Shown here: positions 18,966 through 27,720 of the stretch, piece by piece
How the letters are laid out: the number at the start of each line of letters is the position of its first letter
Numbering within the stretch: position 1 is the first letter of the stretch
Assembly: GCF_002933855.1 (NCBI RefSeq)
Contig: NZ_BFAQ01000028.1
Coordinates: 62,001-126,000, forward strand
Length of the DNA: 64,000 bases
Source of the DNA: Vibrio penaeicida
GTDB taxonomy: Bacteria; Pseudomonadota; Gammaproteobacteria; Enterobacterales; Vibrionaceae
Reading direction: 5' to 3'
The notes under the pieces: model-generated
What the model was told of the DNA's origin: nothing
What the model saw: the letters and a program-made list of their open reading frames with translations, nothing else
The model's database searches: none
Made by a program: the position numbers and the translations under genes

Positions 18966-18971
18966 GCACGA

Positions 18972-19709
18972 TTAGTGAACATCACGCCAATACTCTTTCT
19001 TGAGGAATACTACCACTATAGTCAAGAGAACGAGGAATGCCATAGCCCACCAGCCCATGACATGACGCTCAAGTTTGACGGGGTCTCCTGAGTACTCCAA
19101 GAAGTTCACTAAATCCCTAACGGCATCATCATACTCCGTCGGGCTAAGTTCTCCCCGACCATCCGTTTCAATTCGGGCAATTACCTGTTTCTCTTCGCCA
19201 TTTACAGTGTGTGTTTCATACACTGCAGTTGGCACACCCTGCAACTCTTCAAGTACATGTGGCATACCAACGCTAGGGAATACAACGTTGTTTACGCCAA
19301 AAGGACGGGATGGATCAGCATAGAAAGAACGAAGGTAGGTGTATAGCCAATCCGCTCCACGAACTCTTGCGACTAAAGTCAGATCGGGTGGTGGCGCACC
19401 AAACCAGTTACCAGCTTGTTTATCTGGAATCGAGTTTTCCATTAACGAACCGATTTTAACTTCCGGATCAAAAATCAAATGTTCCTTCATAAGATCAAGA
19501 GGAATATTAAGATCAGTAGCTACACGTTCATAACGCTGATACTGCGCTGAGTGACAACCAAAGCAATAGTTCATAAATAGCTTCGCACCATTTTGCAGAG
19601 AAGCCTTATCGCTTAAATCATTATTCGCTTTGTCTAGTGGTACGTTAGCACCAGCTGCCATCACTAAAGACGGCATCAAAGCAAAAAGCATTACAATCCA
19701 CTTTTTCAT
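18972..19709 (-). CDS. petC: Cytochrome c1 subunit of the bc1 complex
   Basis: This 245-residue protein has a cleavable signal peptide (cut near residue 19, VMA-AGAN) and a covalent haem site C49-FGC52-H53. A C-terminal anchor (MGWWAMAFLVLLTIVVVFL) ends in a KKEYWRDVH tail. An axial Met is probably in the GMPHVLEEL region. It passes electrons from the Rieske centre to soluble cytochrome c. It overlaps petB by four bases. A stem-loop terminator follows after the stop. Confidence 0.97.
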   Translation of the reverse strand: MKKWIVMLFALMPSLVMAAGANVPLDKANNDLSDKASLQNGAKLFMNYCFGCHSAQYQRYERVATDLNIPLDLMKEHLIFDPEVKIGSLMENSIPDKQAGNWFGAPPPDLTLVARVRGADWLYTYLRSFYADPSRPFGVNNVVFPSVGMPHVLEELQGVPTAVYETHTVNGEEKQVIARIETDGRGELSPTEYDDAVRDLVNFLEYSGDPVKLERHVMGWWAMAFLVLLTIVVVFLKKEYWRDVH

Positions 19710-20971
19710 TTGAATGTCACCCTCTCTGGTAATGGTTTCGTGGCTTCATTTTTACTGTAGAAGTACAGCAACACAAAGAACATGAAATAACCCAAACTAA
19801 ATATCTGCGCCATAAGCGTGTAGGTTGGTGTCGCAGGTAAAGCACCTAAAACACCCAACGCGATAAAACAGATGGTGAACTGAATGATATTGAATAAGTG
19901 GAACTTACTGCGATAACGATAAGAGCGTACTTTACAACGATCAAGCCATGGTAGTAGGAACAACACAACAATCGAAGCCCCCATAGCAACCACACCTAAC
20001 AACTTATCCGGTACAGCACGTAATATGGCGTAGAAAGGCGTGAAGTACCAAACTGGCGCTATATGCTCTGGTGTTTTCAGCGGGTTTGCTGCTTCGAAGT
20101 TAGGTGGCTCAAGGAAGTAGCCTCCCATTTCTGGATTAAAGAACAATACGTAGCAAAACAGGAATAAGAACCCAGCAACGCCGACTAAATCTTTTACGGT
20201 TCCATACGGATGGAAAGGTACCGAATCAATAATGTCGTATTTTTTGCTGTAATAGTCATGGAATTTGAATTGCGTTTTATAGTCGTCACCCATACTGCCT
20301 TTCGGTAGTTTGGTTTCAATACCATCAGGGTTATTAGAGCCGACTTCATGCAAAGCTAAAATATGCAAAACAACGAGAAGCAGTAATACGATTGGTAATG
20401 CTATGACATGAAGTGCAAAGAAACGGTTAAGCGTCGCACCAGAAATAACATAGTCACCACGAATCCAAAGCGTTAAGTCATCTCCGATTACAGGGATCGC
20501 ACCGAATAGCGAAATAATTACCTGCGCCCCCCAATACGACATCTGCCCCCAAGGAAGTAGGTACCCCATAAAAGCTTCAGCCATGAGCACAAGGAAGATC
20601 AACATACCAAAGATCCACAGTAACTCACGAGGCTTTTGGTAAGATCCGTAAATTAGCCCACGGAACATGTGGAGATATACCACAACAAAAAATGCAGACG
20701 CGCCAGTTGAATGCATGTAGCGAAGAAGCCAACCATACTCAACATCTCGCATTATGTATTCAATGGAAGCAAATGCACCATCACCAGACGGTACATAATT
20801 CATTGTCAACCAGATGCCCGTTAAGATCTGATTAACCAAAACCAACATTGCTAAAGAACCGAAAAGATACCAGAAATTGAAGTTCTTTGGCATTGGGTAT
20901 TCTGAAAGGTGCTTTTTATAAGCATTCATTGCGGGTAGGCGTTTTTCTACCCAATCGAGTAGCACTTGCAT
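19706..20971 (-). CDS. petB: Cytochrome b subunit of the bc1 complex
   Basis: This 421-residue polytopic membrane protein carries the two b haems and the quinone sites. It has about eight to nine hydrophobic segments. The haem-ligand histidines lie in LRYMHSTGASAFF/VVYLHMFRG and in RFFALHVIALPIVLLLLVVLH; the GYLLPWGQMSYWGA and KTPEHIAPVWYFTPF (PEWY-equivalent PVWY) quinone-site motifs are visible. PVWY replaces the mitochondrial PEWY, as is common in gammaproteobacteria. The gene overlaps petA by one base and petC by four. Confidence 0.97.
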   Translation of the reverse strand: MQVLLDWVEKRLPAMNAYKKHLSEYPMPKNFNFWYLFGSLAMLVLVNQILTGIWLTMNYVPSGDGAFASIEYIMRDVEYGWLLRYMHSTGASAFFVVVYLHMFRGLIYGSYQKPRELLWIFGMLIFLVLMAEAFMGYLLPWGQMSYWGAQVIISLFGAIPVIGDDLTLWIRGDYVISGATLNRFFALHVIALPIVLLLLVVLHILALHEVGSNNPDGIETKLPKGSMGDDYKTQFKFHDYYSKKYDIIDSVPFHPYGTVKDLVGVAGFLFLFCYVLFFNPEMGGYFLEPPNFEAANPLKTPEHIAPVWYFTPFYAILRAVPDKLLGVVAMGASIVVLFLLPWLDRCKVRSYRYRSKFHLFNIIQFTICFIALGVLGALPATPTYTLMAQIFSLGYFMFFVLLYFYSKNEATKPLPERVTFK

Positions 20972-21564
20972 TAGGCTTCCCCTCCTTCATCAACCCCAAT
21001 AAGAATCTTAGAGTCGGTCAAGTATGTATGTTTGGGAACAACCAAGTTTAACGGAGCTGGAACCCCTTGGAATACTCGTCCCGCCATATCAAACTTAGAA
21101 CCGTGACATGGACAAAAGAAGCCAGACTTAACTCCTTGTACTTGCTCGTTAAAGCTATCAGGTAGATAAGTTGGAGAACAACCCAAATGAGTACATATCC
21201 CTACTGCGACGAAATACTCAGGTTTGATAGACCGATAAGCATTTTGTGCATAAGAAGGTTGCTGCTCCTCTGATGACGCTGGGTCACGAAGCTGCCCGTC
21301 CAGCTCCTTGAGTTCTTCAACAATGGAATTTGAACGACGGACTACCCAAACAGGTTTACCTCGCCATTCAACACGAACCATTTGACCTTCTTCCAGCTTC
21401 CCAATTTCAACTTCAACGGGGGCTCCGGCGGCCTTAGCTTTGGCGCTAGGGTTCCAAGATTTGATAAAAGGAACGGCGACGGCGATACCTCCCACAGCAC
21501 CCACAACTGCAGTTGTGGCTGTTAGGAAGCGCCGACGTCCGTTATTTATAGGCGCATTGCTCAT
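20971..21564 (-). CDS. petA: Rieske iron-sulfur subunit of the bc1 complex
   Basis: The product is 197 residues from the ATG at 21564, preceded by GGGAGAA; a longer frame of 17 codons lacks a site. An N-terminal GRRRF twin-arginine-type motif and hydrophobic anchor (residues 10-33) are followed by the soluble domain. Cluster ligands lie in C124-T-H126-LGC129 and C151-PCH154-GS. It oxidises quinol and passes electrons to cytochrome c1. It is the first gene of petABC, with a promoter about 100 bases upstream. Confidence 0.97.
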   Translation of the reverse strand: MSNAPINNGRRRFLTATTAVVGAVGGIAVAVPFIKSWNPSAKAKAAGAPVEVEIGKLEEGQMVRVEWRGKPVWVVRRSNSIVEELKELDGQLRDPASSEEQQPSYAQNAYRSIKPEYFVAVGICTHLGCSPTYLPDSFNEQVQGVKSGFFCPCHGSKFDMAGRVFQGVPAPLNLVVPKHTYLTDSKILIGVDEGGEA

Positions 21565-21664
21565 CCAACATTCTCCCATTTGCTCCCAGTGTCTTATTAT
21601 TTTTTCGACTTCCAAAAGAGCATGGCTAAAAATTACGCGTTTTTTATACTTATTTGCTTAAGAA

Positions 21665-21693
21665 ATGATAAATAAAACCCTACTTTTTGACAA
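21665..21693 (-). promoter_or_regulatory. petABC promoter
   Basis: On the - strand TTGTCA (21688-21693) and TATCAT (21665-21670) are spaced exactly 17 bases, about 100 bases before the petA start. The region around it is AT-rich. No FNR or ArcA site was identified with confidence. The rest of the 21565-21898 gap holds only this promoter and the rpsI terminator. Confidence 0.6.
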
Positions 21694-21817
21694 GGTAATA
21701 CTACTTTTTTGTAACAAATGTGAGTGAAAGTGGCGATTACATCACAAAAGATAGGGACATTTAAAAAATGTAACGTAAGAAGAAAGAGTTAGAAGGAATT
21801 TTCAGGAAGGAAATAAA

Positions 21818-21847
21818 CAAAAAGCCCGGTATAAATACCGAGCTTTT
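21818..21847 (-). terminator. Terminator of the rplM-rpsI operon
   Basis: On the - strand an 11-bp stem, AAGCTCGGTAT with ATACCGGGCTT (one G-U pair), closes on a 2-base loop and is followed by TTTG. It lies about 50 bases after the rpsI stop. Confidence 0.8.
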
Positions 21848-21898
21848 GGTGCCACAATCCAGTAAAACTGGAGCGGTAACTTTCTGAATAGAGAAAGA

Positions 21899-22291
21899 TT
21901 AACGCTTAGAGAATTGTGGACGACGACGTGCTTTACGTAGACCAACTTTCTTACGTTCAACGCAACGAGCGTCACGAGTAACGTAACCAGCTGCACGTAG
22001 CGCAGGACGTAGAGACTCATCGTACTCCATAAGAGCGCGAGTGATGCCGTGACGGATCGCGCCAGCTTGACCAGAAATACCACCACCAGAAACAGTGATG
22101 TATAGGTCTAGCTTCTCAGTCAATTCAACTAGCTCAAGTGGCTGACGAACAACCATACGAGAAGTTTCACGACCGAAGTAAACATCAAGGCTACGCTTGT
22201 TGATTACAATTTCACCGCTGCCTGGTTTGATGAAAACACGGGCTGCTGAGCTTTTGCGACGACCAGTGCCGTAGTATTGATTCTCTGCCAT
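21899..22291 (-). CDS. rpsI: 30S ribosomal protein S9
   Basis: This 130-residue protein starts at the second ATG (MAENQYYGTGRRKSS), which matches the universal S9 N-terminus; the first ATG only adds MK. GTGRRKSSAARVF, GGGISGQAGAIRHGI and the basic C-terminal tail ending QFSKR, which reaches the P-site tRNA, are present. It sits 15 bases after rplM, the usual L13-S9 operon. Confidence 0.99.
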   Translation of the reverse strand: MAENQYYGTGRRKSSAARVFIKPGSGEIVINKRSLDVYFGRETSRMVVRQPLELVELTEKLDLYITVSGGGISGQAGAIRHGITRALMEYDESLRPALRAAGYVTRDARCVERKKVGLRKARRRPQFSKR

Positions 22292-22306
22292 TTTCATAAT
22301 CCCCGA

Positions 22307-22735
22307 TTAGATGTCTAGTACTTGTGGTTGTTGAGCAGCATGGTTGTGCTCAGCGCCAGCGTAAACTTTCAGCTTACGGTACATAGCACGGCCAAGAGGA
22401 CCACGTGGTAGCATGCCTTTAACCGCAAGTTCGATAGCCATTTCAGGTTTACGATCGATCAACTTTTCAAAAGTGATAGATTTTAGACCACCTGGGAACT
22501 CAGAGTGACGGTAGTACACTTTACCTTTAGCTTTGTTACCAGTAACAGCAACTTTCTCAGCGTTAACAACGATGATGTAATCACCAGTGTCTACGTGAGG
22601 AGTGTATTCTGCTTTATGCTTGCCGCGTAGGCGAGATGCAATTTCACTTGCAATACGACCCAGAGTTTTACCTTCTGCATCTACAACGTACCAGTCGCGT
22701 TTTACAGTTTCTGGTTTAGCAACGAAAGTTTTCAT
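22307..22735 (-). CDS. rplM: 50S ribosomal protein L13
   Basis: This 142-residue protein is the usual length. It starts MKTFVAKPETVKRDWYVVDA and contains LGRIASEIASRLRGKHKAEY, HSEFPGGLKSITFEKL and the GMLPRGPLGRAMYRKLKVY loop that contacts 23S rRNA. L13 is needed early in large-subunit assembly. A long untranslated leader precedes it, which fits autogenous control of the operon. Confidence 0.99.
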   Translation of the reverse strand: MKTFVAKPETVKRDWYVVDAEGKTLGRIASEIASRLRGKHKAEYTPHVDTGDYIIVVNAEKVAVTGNKAKGKVYYRHSEFPGGLKSITFEKLIDRKPEMAIELAVKGMLPRGPLGRAMYRKLKVYAGAEHNHAAQQPQVLDI

Positions 22736-22897
22736 GCTAATAATTACCTATTAAAAAATTTACACTTAAGGAACAATTACTTGTCCCCACTGTCTGAAAG
22801 CCCCATTCATCACCCCTTCGAGTGTTGGAAACTCTCGGCATAGCTACTTATCATATGTAGCCAGAGGCTCGCAGTAACGGTAGGTCGCAGGATTATA
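22736..22897 (-). promoter_or_regulatory. rplM-rpsI promoter and structured leader
   Basis: On the - strand a perfect TATAAT (22892-22897) lies about 157 bases before rplM; the -35 position is poorly matched (GTGATT at 17 bases). The transcript would carry a leader of roughly 150 nt with an imperfect hairpin at 22819-22837 (CGAG-A-GTT/AAC-A-CTCG). Ribosomal protein operons are often controlled by such leaders. The hexamer and hairpin are seen; the regulatory role is inferred. Confidence 0.45.
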
Positions 22898-22992
22898 GAG
22901 AAGAGTGAGGAAAAAATCACCTTTTTTTCTCTAAAAAGATCATTTTTTTCCTCTTTGGGAAGTGACTCGGCAAATTGCACCTTTTTCTGATA

Positions 22993-24096
22993 CTAAGGTA
23001 AGTGTTCTTTAGCCAAATAATCATGACTTTGCATTTCAATTAGACGCGACTGACAGCGCTTAAATTCGAAGTCCAAATGCCCTTCTGTGTAGAGTTCTTC
23101 CAAAGCCACCTCTGAAGAAATTATGAGTTTTACATTCCTTTCATAAAACTCGTCGACTAACGCTATAAATCGCCTTGCTGCGTCGTCATTACTTTTCCCC
23201 ATTTGCTTTACATCACCCAGTAATACAGTGTGATACTCACGAGACATCTCAATGTAATCATTTTGACTTCTCATCGATTCACACAACTGCGCGAACGTCG
23301 CCATCAATACGTCATCATGAACATTAATGACATCAATTATTCTATGATTCACCTCGATTTGAGTAATGCATTGATGACCATCACCAACCAATTGGCGATA
23401 ATATCGATTCAAATTGATTGTGGCGCCTTCGTCCAACGGAAAATGGAAAATTTCAGCCTGCTCAAGGGTTCTAAGTCGATAATCAATACCACTGTCGACA
23501 TTAAGTACATCACAATGCTTTTCGATTAGCGCGATCGCTGGTAAAAAACGAGCCCTCTGCAATCCATTTCGGTACAGATCTTGTGGCGGAATGTTAGATG
23601 TAGCGACGAGAACAACATTTCTGGCAAACAGCGCCTGCATCAAGGTGCCCAAAATCATCGCATCAGTAATATCCGACACAAAAAACTCATCAAAACAAAT
23701 GATGTCAGCTTCAGACTTTAGTACATCAGCCACTTTCTCTAGAGGATCCGCAACTTCACCCAATGCTTTTAGTTCATCATGAACCCGATACATAAAGCGG
23801 TGAAAATGAACTCTAAGTTTCTTATCGGTGGGCAAAGCATCAAAAAACGTATCCATTAGATAGGTTTTCCCGCGCCCTACACCGCCCCAAAAATACAAAC
23901 CATTTGGTGGTTCTGGTTTTTGAGGCTTCTTCCCAATCATTTTTTGCCAGGTAGAAAGTGGTTCGATAGGGGTATTTAAATAGTCTTGAAATTGGTGATA
24001 TAAATTGTCCAATTTTTCAACAGCAAGTTGCTGGGCAAGATCAACCGAAAATCCGTTATTTTCTATATCTTCTTGGTATTTAAGCTTAGGCGTCAT
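22993..24096 (-). CDS. zapE: Cell division AAA+ ATPase ZapE
   Basis: This 367-residue ATPase of the AFG1/ZapE family has Walker A GGVGRGKT at 71-78 and Walker B DIICFDEFFVSDITDA. The arginine-bearing stretch RNGLQRARFLPAIALIE and the C-terminal RFIALVDEFYERNVKLI are also visible. In E. coli ZapE modulates FtsZ ring stability at late constriction. It stands alone on the - strand, divergent from zapG. A TATAAT on the - strand at 24145-24150 may be its -10. Confidence 0.95.
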   Translation of the reverse strand: MTPKLKYQEDIENNGFSVDLAQQLAVEKLDNLYHQFQDYLNTPIEPLSTWQKMIGKKPQKPEPPNGLYFWGGVGRGKTYLMDTFFDALPTDKKLRVHFHRFMYRVHDELKALGEVADPLEKVADVLKSEADIICFDEFFVSDITDAMILGTLMQALFARNVVLVATSNIPPQDLYRNGLQRARFLPAIALIEKHCDVLNVDSGIDYRLRTLEQAEIFHFPLDEGATINLNRYYRQLVGDGHQCITQIEVNHRIIDVINVHDDVLMATFAQLCESMRSQNDYIEMSREYHTVLLGDVKQMGKSNDDAARRFIALVDEFYERNVKLIISSEVALEELYTEGHLDFEFKRCQSRLIEMQSHDYLAKEHLP

Positions 24097-24360
24097 TGGA
24101 AACTACGTTAATTATTGTTCATTAATCGTGTTGATATTATTACGATTATAGCGACTTGAAAGAGTTGATACATGCCGTTTTTTTGTTCTCAGTATAAATC
24201 GCTTTCTCTTTATCGTACTCTGAACTCATAGTACCATGCCCCTTCGGCTGTGTAACACACCAATAACAAATCAAGCCTTAAGGGTGACTTGGTCTCTGCA
24301 ATTGAATTCCCCAAAATTCAGCCAAACACAGCTTACTGTAACGATGATAAAGGAGCATTT

Positions 24361-24807
24361 ATGCCTGGGATGTATATTGTCATTGGGATTGTGATCGGAT
24401 TAGTTGCCGGTTATTTTCTAGCAAAACTGATGACACCGGATGCGAATAAGCAAAAATCCATTCAAAAAGATTTAGAGAAATCCAAATTCGAATTAGAGCA
24501 ACAAAGACAAGAACTTGCGGATCACTTCGCTCAAACAGCAGAAATGTTAGATGTGCTTGGAAAAGACTACACCAAGCTTTACCAACATATGGCGAAAACA
24601 TCGACTGAGCTATTGCCTAATGTTCCCGAACAAGATAATCCATTTGTAAAAAAGATAGCCCAACATACTGAAGAAGAAACAGTTTCTAAAGATAACGGTC
24701 AACAAGCACCTAAAGATTATGCACACGGTGCAACGGGTCTGCTGAAAGACCAAGAGAAAGAAGTCATCAATACACCTACCGATGAACCTGCTCCAAAACT
24801 GTCTTGA
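24361..24807 (+). CDS. zapG: Inner-membrane protein ZapG (YhcB, DUF1043)
   Basis: This 148-residue protein starts at MPGMYIVIGI, with AAAGGAG seven bases before the ATG; a frame 24 codons longer has no support. One N-terminal membrane helix (residues 4-22, IVIGIVIGLVAGYFLAKLM) is followed by a coiled coil rich in Lys, Glu and Gln to about residue 90 and an acidic disordered tail. YhcB/ZapG affects division and envelope growth in E. coli. It is divergent from zapE and 127 bases before degQ. Confidence 0.9.
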   Translation: MPGMYIVIGIVIGLVAGYFLAKLMTPDANKQKSIQKDLEKSKFELEQQRQELADHFAQTAEMLDVLGKDYTKLYQHMAKTSTELLPNVPEQDNPFVKKIAQHTEEETVSKDNGQQAPKDYAHGATGLLKDQEKEVINTPTDEPAPKLS

Positions 24808-24878
24808 TGCAAAAAGCTATCTTGATACAAAAATCGGTCTTGGTACAAAAAGTATCATGACTTGAAAAATAGATGATT

Positions 24879-24906
24879 GAACTTTATTTAGGTTACTGAG
24901 TCATAA
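24879..24906 (+). promoter_or_regulatory. Candidate degQ promoter, sigma-E-like
   Basis: GAACTT (24879-24884), 15 bases, GTCATAA (24900-24906) resembles the sigma-E consensus (GGAACTT / GTCAAA). An overlapping sigma-70 reading also exists: TTGAAA at 24862-24867 and TATTTA 17 bases on. Either gives a short leader before the GAGGAG site. Confidence 0.4.
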
Positions 24907-24934
24907 TCTTCACCTATCAAAGAGGAGCCTTATG

Positions 24935-26302
24935 ATGAAAAAACCTTTGCTTGTTTTAAGTGCATTAACATTAAGCTTAAGTTCAATCATCGCGCCACTG
25001 CCCGCTACTGCGGCATTACCAGTAGCGGTTAGCGGTGTACAGTTACCTAGCCTTGCACCTATGCTTGAAAAAGTAACCCCTGCGGTTGTAAGCATTGCTG
25101 TCGAAGGCAAACATGTTGCCACTCAACGTGTTCCAGAAGCATTCCGATTCTTTTTTGGCCCAGATTTTCCTGCTGAGCAAGTGCAAGAGCGTCCGTTCCG
25201 CGGACTGGGCTCTGGTGTCGTTGTTGACGCCAAAAAAGGGCACATTGTCACCAATTACCACGTAATTAAAGGCGCTGATGAAATCCGCGTCCAACTACAC
25301 GATGGTCGTGAATACGATGCAGAACTCATCGGTGGCGATGAAATGTCGGATGTGGCATTACTCAAATTGGAAAAGTCAGAAAACCTAACCCAAATCGTAT
25401 TAGCTGATTCCGACAAATTACGCGTTGGCGATTTTACCGTTGCAATAGGTAACCCGTTTGGCTTAGGTCAAACTGTTACTTCGGGAATTGTTTCTGCGCT
25501 TGGGCGCTCTGGCTTAAACGTGCAAAATTTTGAAAACTTCATTCAGACCGATGCCGCGATTAATAGTGGTAATTCCGGTGGAGCATTGGTGAACCTAAAC
25601 GGCGAACTGATCGGCATAAACACTGCGATTCTTGGGCCAAATGGCGGTAATGTTGGGATTGGATTCGCGATTCCTGCCAATATGATGAAAAACCTGACAC
25701 AGCAAATACTGGAGTTTGGTCAAGTTAAGCGTGGTCTGCTGGGAGTTCAGGGAAGCGAAATCACATCAGAGCTGGCTGATGCTCTTGGTTATAAATCCAA
25801 TAAGGGTGCATTTGTAAGCCAAGTAGTCCCTGAAAGTGCGGCAGATGAAGCGGGACTGGAAGCGGGAGACGTTATTGTTTCATTAAACGGTAAGTCCATT
25901 AGCACGTTCGGAGAACTGCGAGCGAAAATAGCCACGCTAGGTGCCGGTAAAGAAATCACCATTGGGGTTATTCGTGACGGTAAAAACAAAACATTTGACG
26001 CGACCCTGCAAGAAGCTGGTGACAATAAGACACGGGCAGACAAACTGCATGAAGGTCTTGCTGGCGCGGAGCTTTCAAACACAGATAACAACGACCCACT
26101 ATCTGGCGTGAAAGTGACAAGTGTAGAGAAAGGTTCTCCTGCCGATGCTTATCAACTAAAGGAAGGTGATATCATCATAGGCGTTAACCGTACTCGTGTT
26201 AAAAACCTTGGACAACTTAGAACCATCTTGGAAGACAAACCAAGCGTGTTGGCATTGAACATACAACGAGGCGAAAGAACGATCTATCTTGTTGTTAGAT
26301 AA
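24935..26302 (+). CDS. degQ: Periplasmic serine endoprotease DegQ/DegP family (Do-like)
   Basis: This is a 455-residue protease and chaperone of the periplasm. A signal peptide of about 26 residues (cut near ATA-ALPV) is followed by a trypsin-like domain with TNYHVI (His), DVALLK (Asp) and GNSGGAL (Ser214), then two PDZ domains at about 260-350 and 365-455. Length and two PDZ domains fit DegQ/DegP rather than DegS. The ATG at 24935 lies 7 bases from AGGAG; an ATG directly before it is an equal alternative. DegS follows as a separate unit, the degQ-degS order of many gammaproteobacteria. Confidence 0.96.
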   Translation: MKKPLLVLSALTLSLSSIIAPLPATAALPVAVSGVQLPSLAPMLEKVTPAVVSIAVEGKHVATQRVPEAFRFFFGPDFPAEQVQERPFRGLGSGVVVDAKKGHIVTNYHVIKGADEIRVQLHDGREYDAELIGGDEMSDVALLKLEKSENLTQIVLADSDKLRVGDFTVAIGNPFGLGQTVTSGIVSALGRSGLNVQNFENFIQTDAAINSGNSGGALVNLNGELIGINTAILGPNGGNVGIGFAIPANMMKNLTQQILEFGQVKRGLLGVQGSEITSELADALGYKSNKGAFVSQVVPESAADEAGLEAGDVIVSLNGKSISTFGELRAKIATLGAGKEITIGVIRDGKNKTFDATLQEAGDNKTRADKLHEGLAGAELSNTDNNDPLSGVKVTSVEKGSPADAYQLKEGDIIIGVNRTRVKNLGQLRTILEDKPSVLALNIQRGERTIYLVVR

Positions 26303-26387
26303 CGATTGAGGTTGAATAAGTTCTTGTTGTTGAATAAGTTATTGATGTTAATTTAGCACTTATTGTCATTTGACGAGAAACATTTCT

Positions 26388-26419
26388 AAAAAGGAAGCAA
26401 AATTACTGCTTCCTTTTTT
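26388..26419 (+). terminator. Terminator of degQ
   Basis: A 12-bp stem AAAAAGGAAGCA/TGCTTCCTTTTT with a 7-base loop ends in a T run, 86 bases after the degQ stop. The rest of the degQ-degS gap holds only a small GGGG-CTTT-CCCC hairpin near 26535. Confidence 0.85.
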
Positions 26420-26569
26420 ATACCTGCTTTTTAAAAGTTCTTCCTGAGCTAACAGATAGCTGACATAGCCAGTACTGGCATACGTTGGCTAATCAGTGCT
26501 ATGCTTTCTCTCTCAATATAAATCAAATTCTTATGGGGCTTTCCCCTTTATACCCACTCTGAGGATAGT

Positions 26570-27631
26570 ATGTGGAAAACCCTTTTTCGCTCTTCATTCA
26601 TAGGTCTCCTCACCGCAGGTTTACTTCTTGCTGTATTGCCATCGCTACGGACAGCTGCGGTAGAAGCAACAATAGATGACACGCCATCTAATATCGAAGA
26701 TCTTCAGGTATCGTTCAGTCACGCTGTACGTAGAGCAAGCCCTGCCGTAGTCAACATTTACACAAGCAAACCAAGTGATGAAGACAGAAATGGAATCAAG
26801 CAAGATCTTGGTTCAGGCGTAATTGTGAGTAAAAAAGGTTACATCATTACAAACTACCACGTCATTGCTCAAGCGGCGGAAATAACGGTAGCCTTACAAG
26901 ATGGTAGATATTTCTCCGCTCAATTAGTTGGGAAAGACCGTAGAACCGATATCGCAGTTTTGCGTATTGAAGGGGCAAATCTACCAGTTATCCCTTTGAA
27001 CCCGAACTATCAAGAAAAGGTCGGCGATGTTGTACTCGCGATAGGCAACCCGTATAACTTAGGGCAAACCACCACTTTTGGTATCATCTCAGCGATAGAG
27101 CGCTTTGCCATCAGCGCTGACGGTCGTCAGCCCTTTATACAAACAGACGCGGCAATCAATAAAGGTAACTCAGGCGGTGCTTTGGTTAACACCAAAGGCG
27201 AGTTAGTCGGTATCAATACGGCTTCCTTCCAGCAAGCGACAAACACAAATACCTATGGAATTTCATTTGCTATACCGTACTTTTTAGCGGATAGGGTAAT
27301 GGAAAAAATCATTGCTGATGGTCGTGTTATTCGCGGTTACATCGGCATTAGTGGTCAAGACATCACCTCCATCTCATCAAGAATACTTGGAGCAGAATAC
27401 GTAGGCGGCATCATCGTGATGAGTGTTGATGTCGGGGGTCCGGCAGAAGATGCAGGTATTAGAGTAAAAGACATCATACTTGAAATTGGTGGTGAAAAAG
27501 TTAACGGAAAAGAAGGCGTTCTTGAAATTGTAACAGGTCTTCGCCCTGGTGCCGAAGTAGAGATGACCGTTCTTCGTAAAGGCGAGAAAGTAAAACTCAA
27601 TGTACTCGTAGGTGATGACCCACAAGGTTAG
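26570..27631 (+). CDS. degS: Regulated site-1 protease DegS
   Basis: This 353-residue inner-membrane-anchored protease senses misfolded outer-membrane proteins and makes the first cut in RseA, releasing sigma-E. An uncleaved N-terminal anchor at about 8-26 precedes the protease domain with His in TNYHVI (about 96), Asp in RTDIAVL (about 126) and Ser201 in GNSGGAL. A single PDZ domain follows from about 255. One PDZ domain and the membrane anchor separate it from DegQ. It ends before a bidirectional terminator shared with parC. Confidence 0.97.
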   Translation: MWKTLFRSSFIGLLTAGLLLAVLPSLRTAAVEATIDDTPSNIEDLQVSFSHAVRRASPAVVNIYTSKPSDEDRNGIKQDLGSGVIVSKKGYIITNYHVIAQAAEITVALQDGRYFSAQLVGKDRRTDIAVLRIEGANLPVIPLNPNYQEKVGDVVLAIGNPYNLGQTTTFGIISAIERFAISADGRQPFIQTDAAINKGNSGGALVNTKGELVGINTASFQQATNTNTYGISFAIPYFLADRVMEKIIADGRVIRGYIGISGQDITSISSRILGAEYVGGIIVMSVDVGGPAEDAGIRVKDIILEIGGEKVNGKEGVLEIVTGLRPGAEVEMTVLRKGEKVKLNVLVGDDPQG

Positions 27632-27687
27632 AACACCCTCCCTTTACTATTGCCCCATTCACATATGTTACTCAATTCACACCAAAC

Positions 27688-27719
27688 AAAAAACCCCTAG
27701 CTAAACTAGGGGGTTTTTT
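27688..27719. terminator. Bidirectional terminator between degS and parC
   Basis: AAAAAACCCCTAG and CTAGGGGGTTTTTT form a long stem (one bulged G) with a 5-base loop and T runs on both strands, directly next to the parC stop. Confidence 0.9.
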
Positions 27720-27720
27720 A

